Below, in pieces: positions 5,873-5,942 of a stretch of DNA of 5,942 nt. This DNA is from Clostridia bacterium. GTDB lineage: Bacteria > Bacillota_A > Clostridia > Christensenellales > CAG-138. Within the stretch, counting starts at the first letter, position 1. Each line of letters begins with the position of its first letter. The position numbers and the translations under genes were made by a program. The notes under the pieces were generated by a model that had not been told where the DNA came from, did not search any database, and saw only the letters and a program-made list of their open reading frames with translations. The DNA is taken from NCBI GenBank assembly GCA_017556125.1, contig JAFZCW010000055.1, forward strand, positions 1 through 5,942, read 5' to 3'.

Positions 5873-5899
5873 TTAGCACTCAACTGATATGAGTGCTAA
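5873..5899 (+). promoter_or_regulatory. CIRCE operator (HrcA binding site)
   Basis: TTAGCACTC (5873-5881), nine bases, then GAGTGCTAA (5891-5899) is a perfect 9-9-9 inverted repeat, identical to the CIRCE consensus. HrcA binds it as a dimer and represses chaperone operons; heat stress relieves this. It sits about 5 bases downstream of the expected transcription start. In Firmicutes CIRCE marks groESL and hrcA-grpE-dnaK, so the gene to the right is one of these; groES is my first guess. Confidence 0.97.
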
Positions 5900-5926
5900 C
5901 AAACAGATTTACAGGCATATTATTTC

Positions 5927-5933
5927 AAGGAGG
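5927..5933 (+). promoter_or_regulatory. Shine-Dalgarno site of the heat-shock gene at the window edge
   Basis: AAGGAGG is a full match to the ribosome binding consensus. The start would fall at a TTG at 5939-5941 (spacing 5), or at an ATG whose A is base 5942 (spacing 8). The window ends before this can be decided, so no coding sequence is annotated. Confidence 0.8.
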
Positions 5934-5942
5934 CATAGTTGA

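Noticed and set aside
5633..5876. Two short + strand frames (5633-5836, 5688-5876) before the CIRCE promoter
   Set aside because: Neither has a ribosome binding site, both give low-complexity Arg/Gly-rich products, and they run across or up to the strong promoter.

Overview
The window looks like a housekeeping stretch of a GC-rich Firmicutes (Clostridia-type) chromosome. This rests on Gram-positive-style Shine-Dalgarno sites (GGAGGTGA, AAGGAGG), sigma-A-like promoters, a CIRCE element, an scpAB pair, a YerC-type TrpR-like protein and a DUF6273-like protein of the sort common in gut Clostridia. The species cannot be named from the sequence alone. I see no mobile element, CRISPR array, tRNA or rRNA.

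Layout. Bases 1-2007 (+ strand) hold the 3' part of a DUF6273-like gene, then scpA and scpB, which overlap by 4 bases. These two encode the kleisin and winged-helix subunits that work with SMC in chromosome condensation and segregation. A hairpin at 2035-2066 ends this unit and lies between it and the converging minus-strand unit. Bases 2097-5167 (- strand) form a tight four-gene unit, transcribed in the order yerC, rqcH, rdgB, metallophosphoesterase. The junctions are 4 nt, 11 nt and a 4-base overlap. A promoter lies just upstream of yerC. Bases 5300-5563 (- strand) encode ribosomal protein bS20 (rpsT), with its own promoter and a strong terminator that separates it from yerC.

The last 379 bases (5564-5942) are a divergent intergenic region. 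It carries the rpsT promoter pointing left. Pointing right, it carries a near-consensus sigma-A promoter followed by a perfect CIRCE operator and a Shine-Dalgarno site at the window edge. The HrcA-controlled heat-shock gene they serve (groES most likely, hrcA possible) starts at or just beyond the last base.

Functionally the window joins chromosome segregation (ScpA/B), ribosome assembly (bS20), ribosome-associated quality control (RqcH), nucleotide-pool cleaning (RdgB), a small phosphoesterase and the start of a protein-folding operon. I found no convincing novel system. The more interesting points are the two TTG starts behind strong ribosome binding sites, the very short yerC leader with a near-palindrome in its promoter spacer, the yerC-rqcH-rdgB-phosphoesterase grouping, the DUF6273-like gene abutting scpAB, and two unexplained hairpins upstream of the CIRCE promoter.
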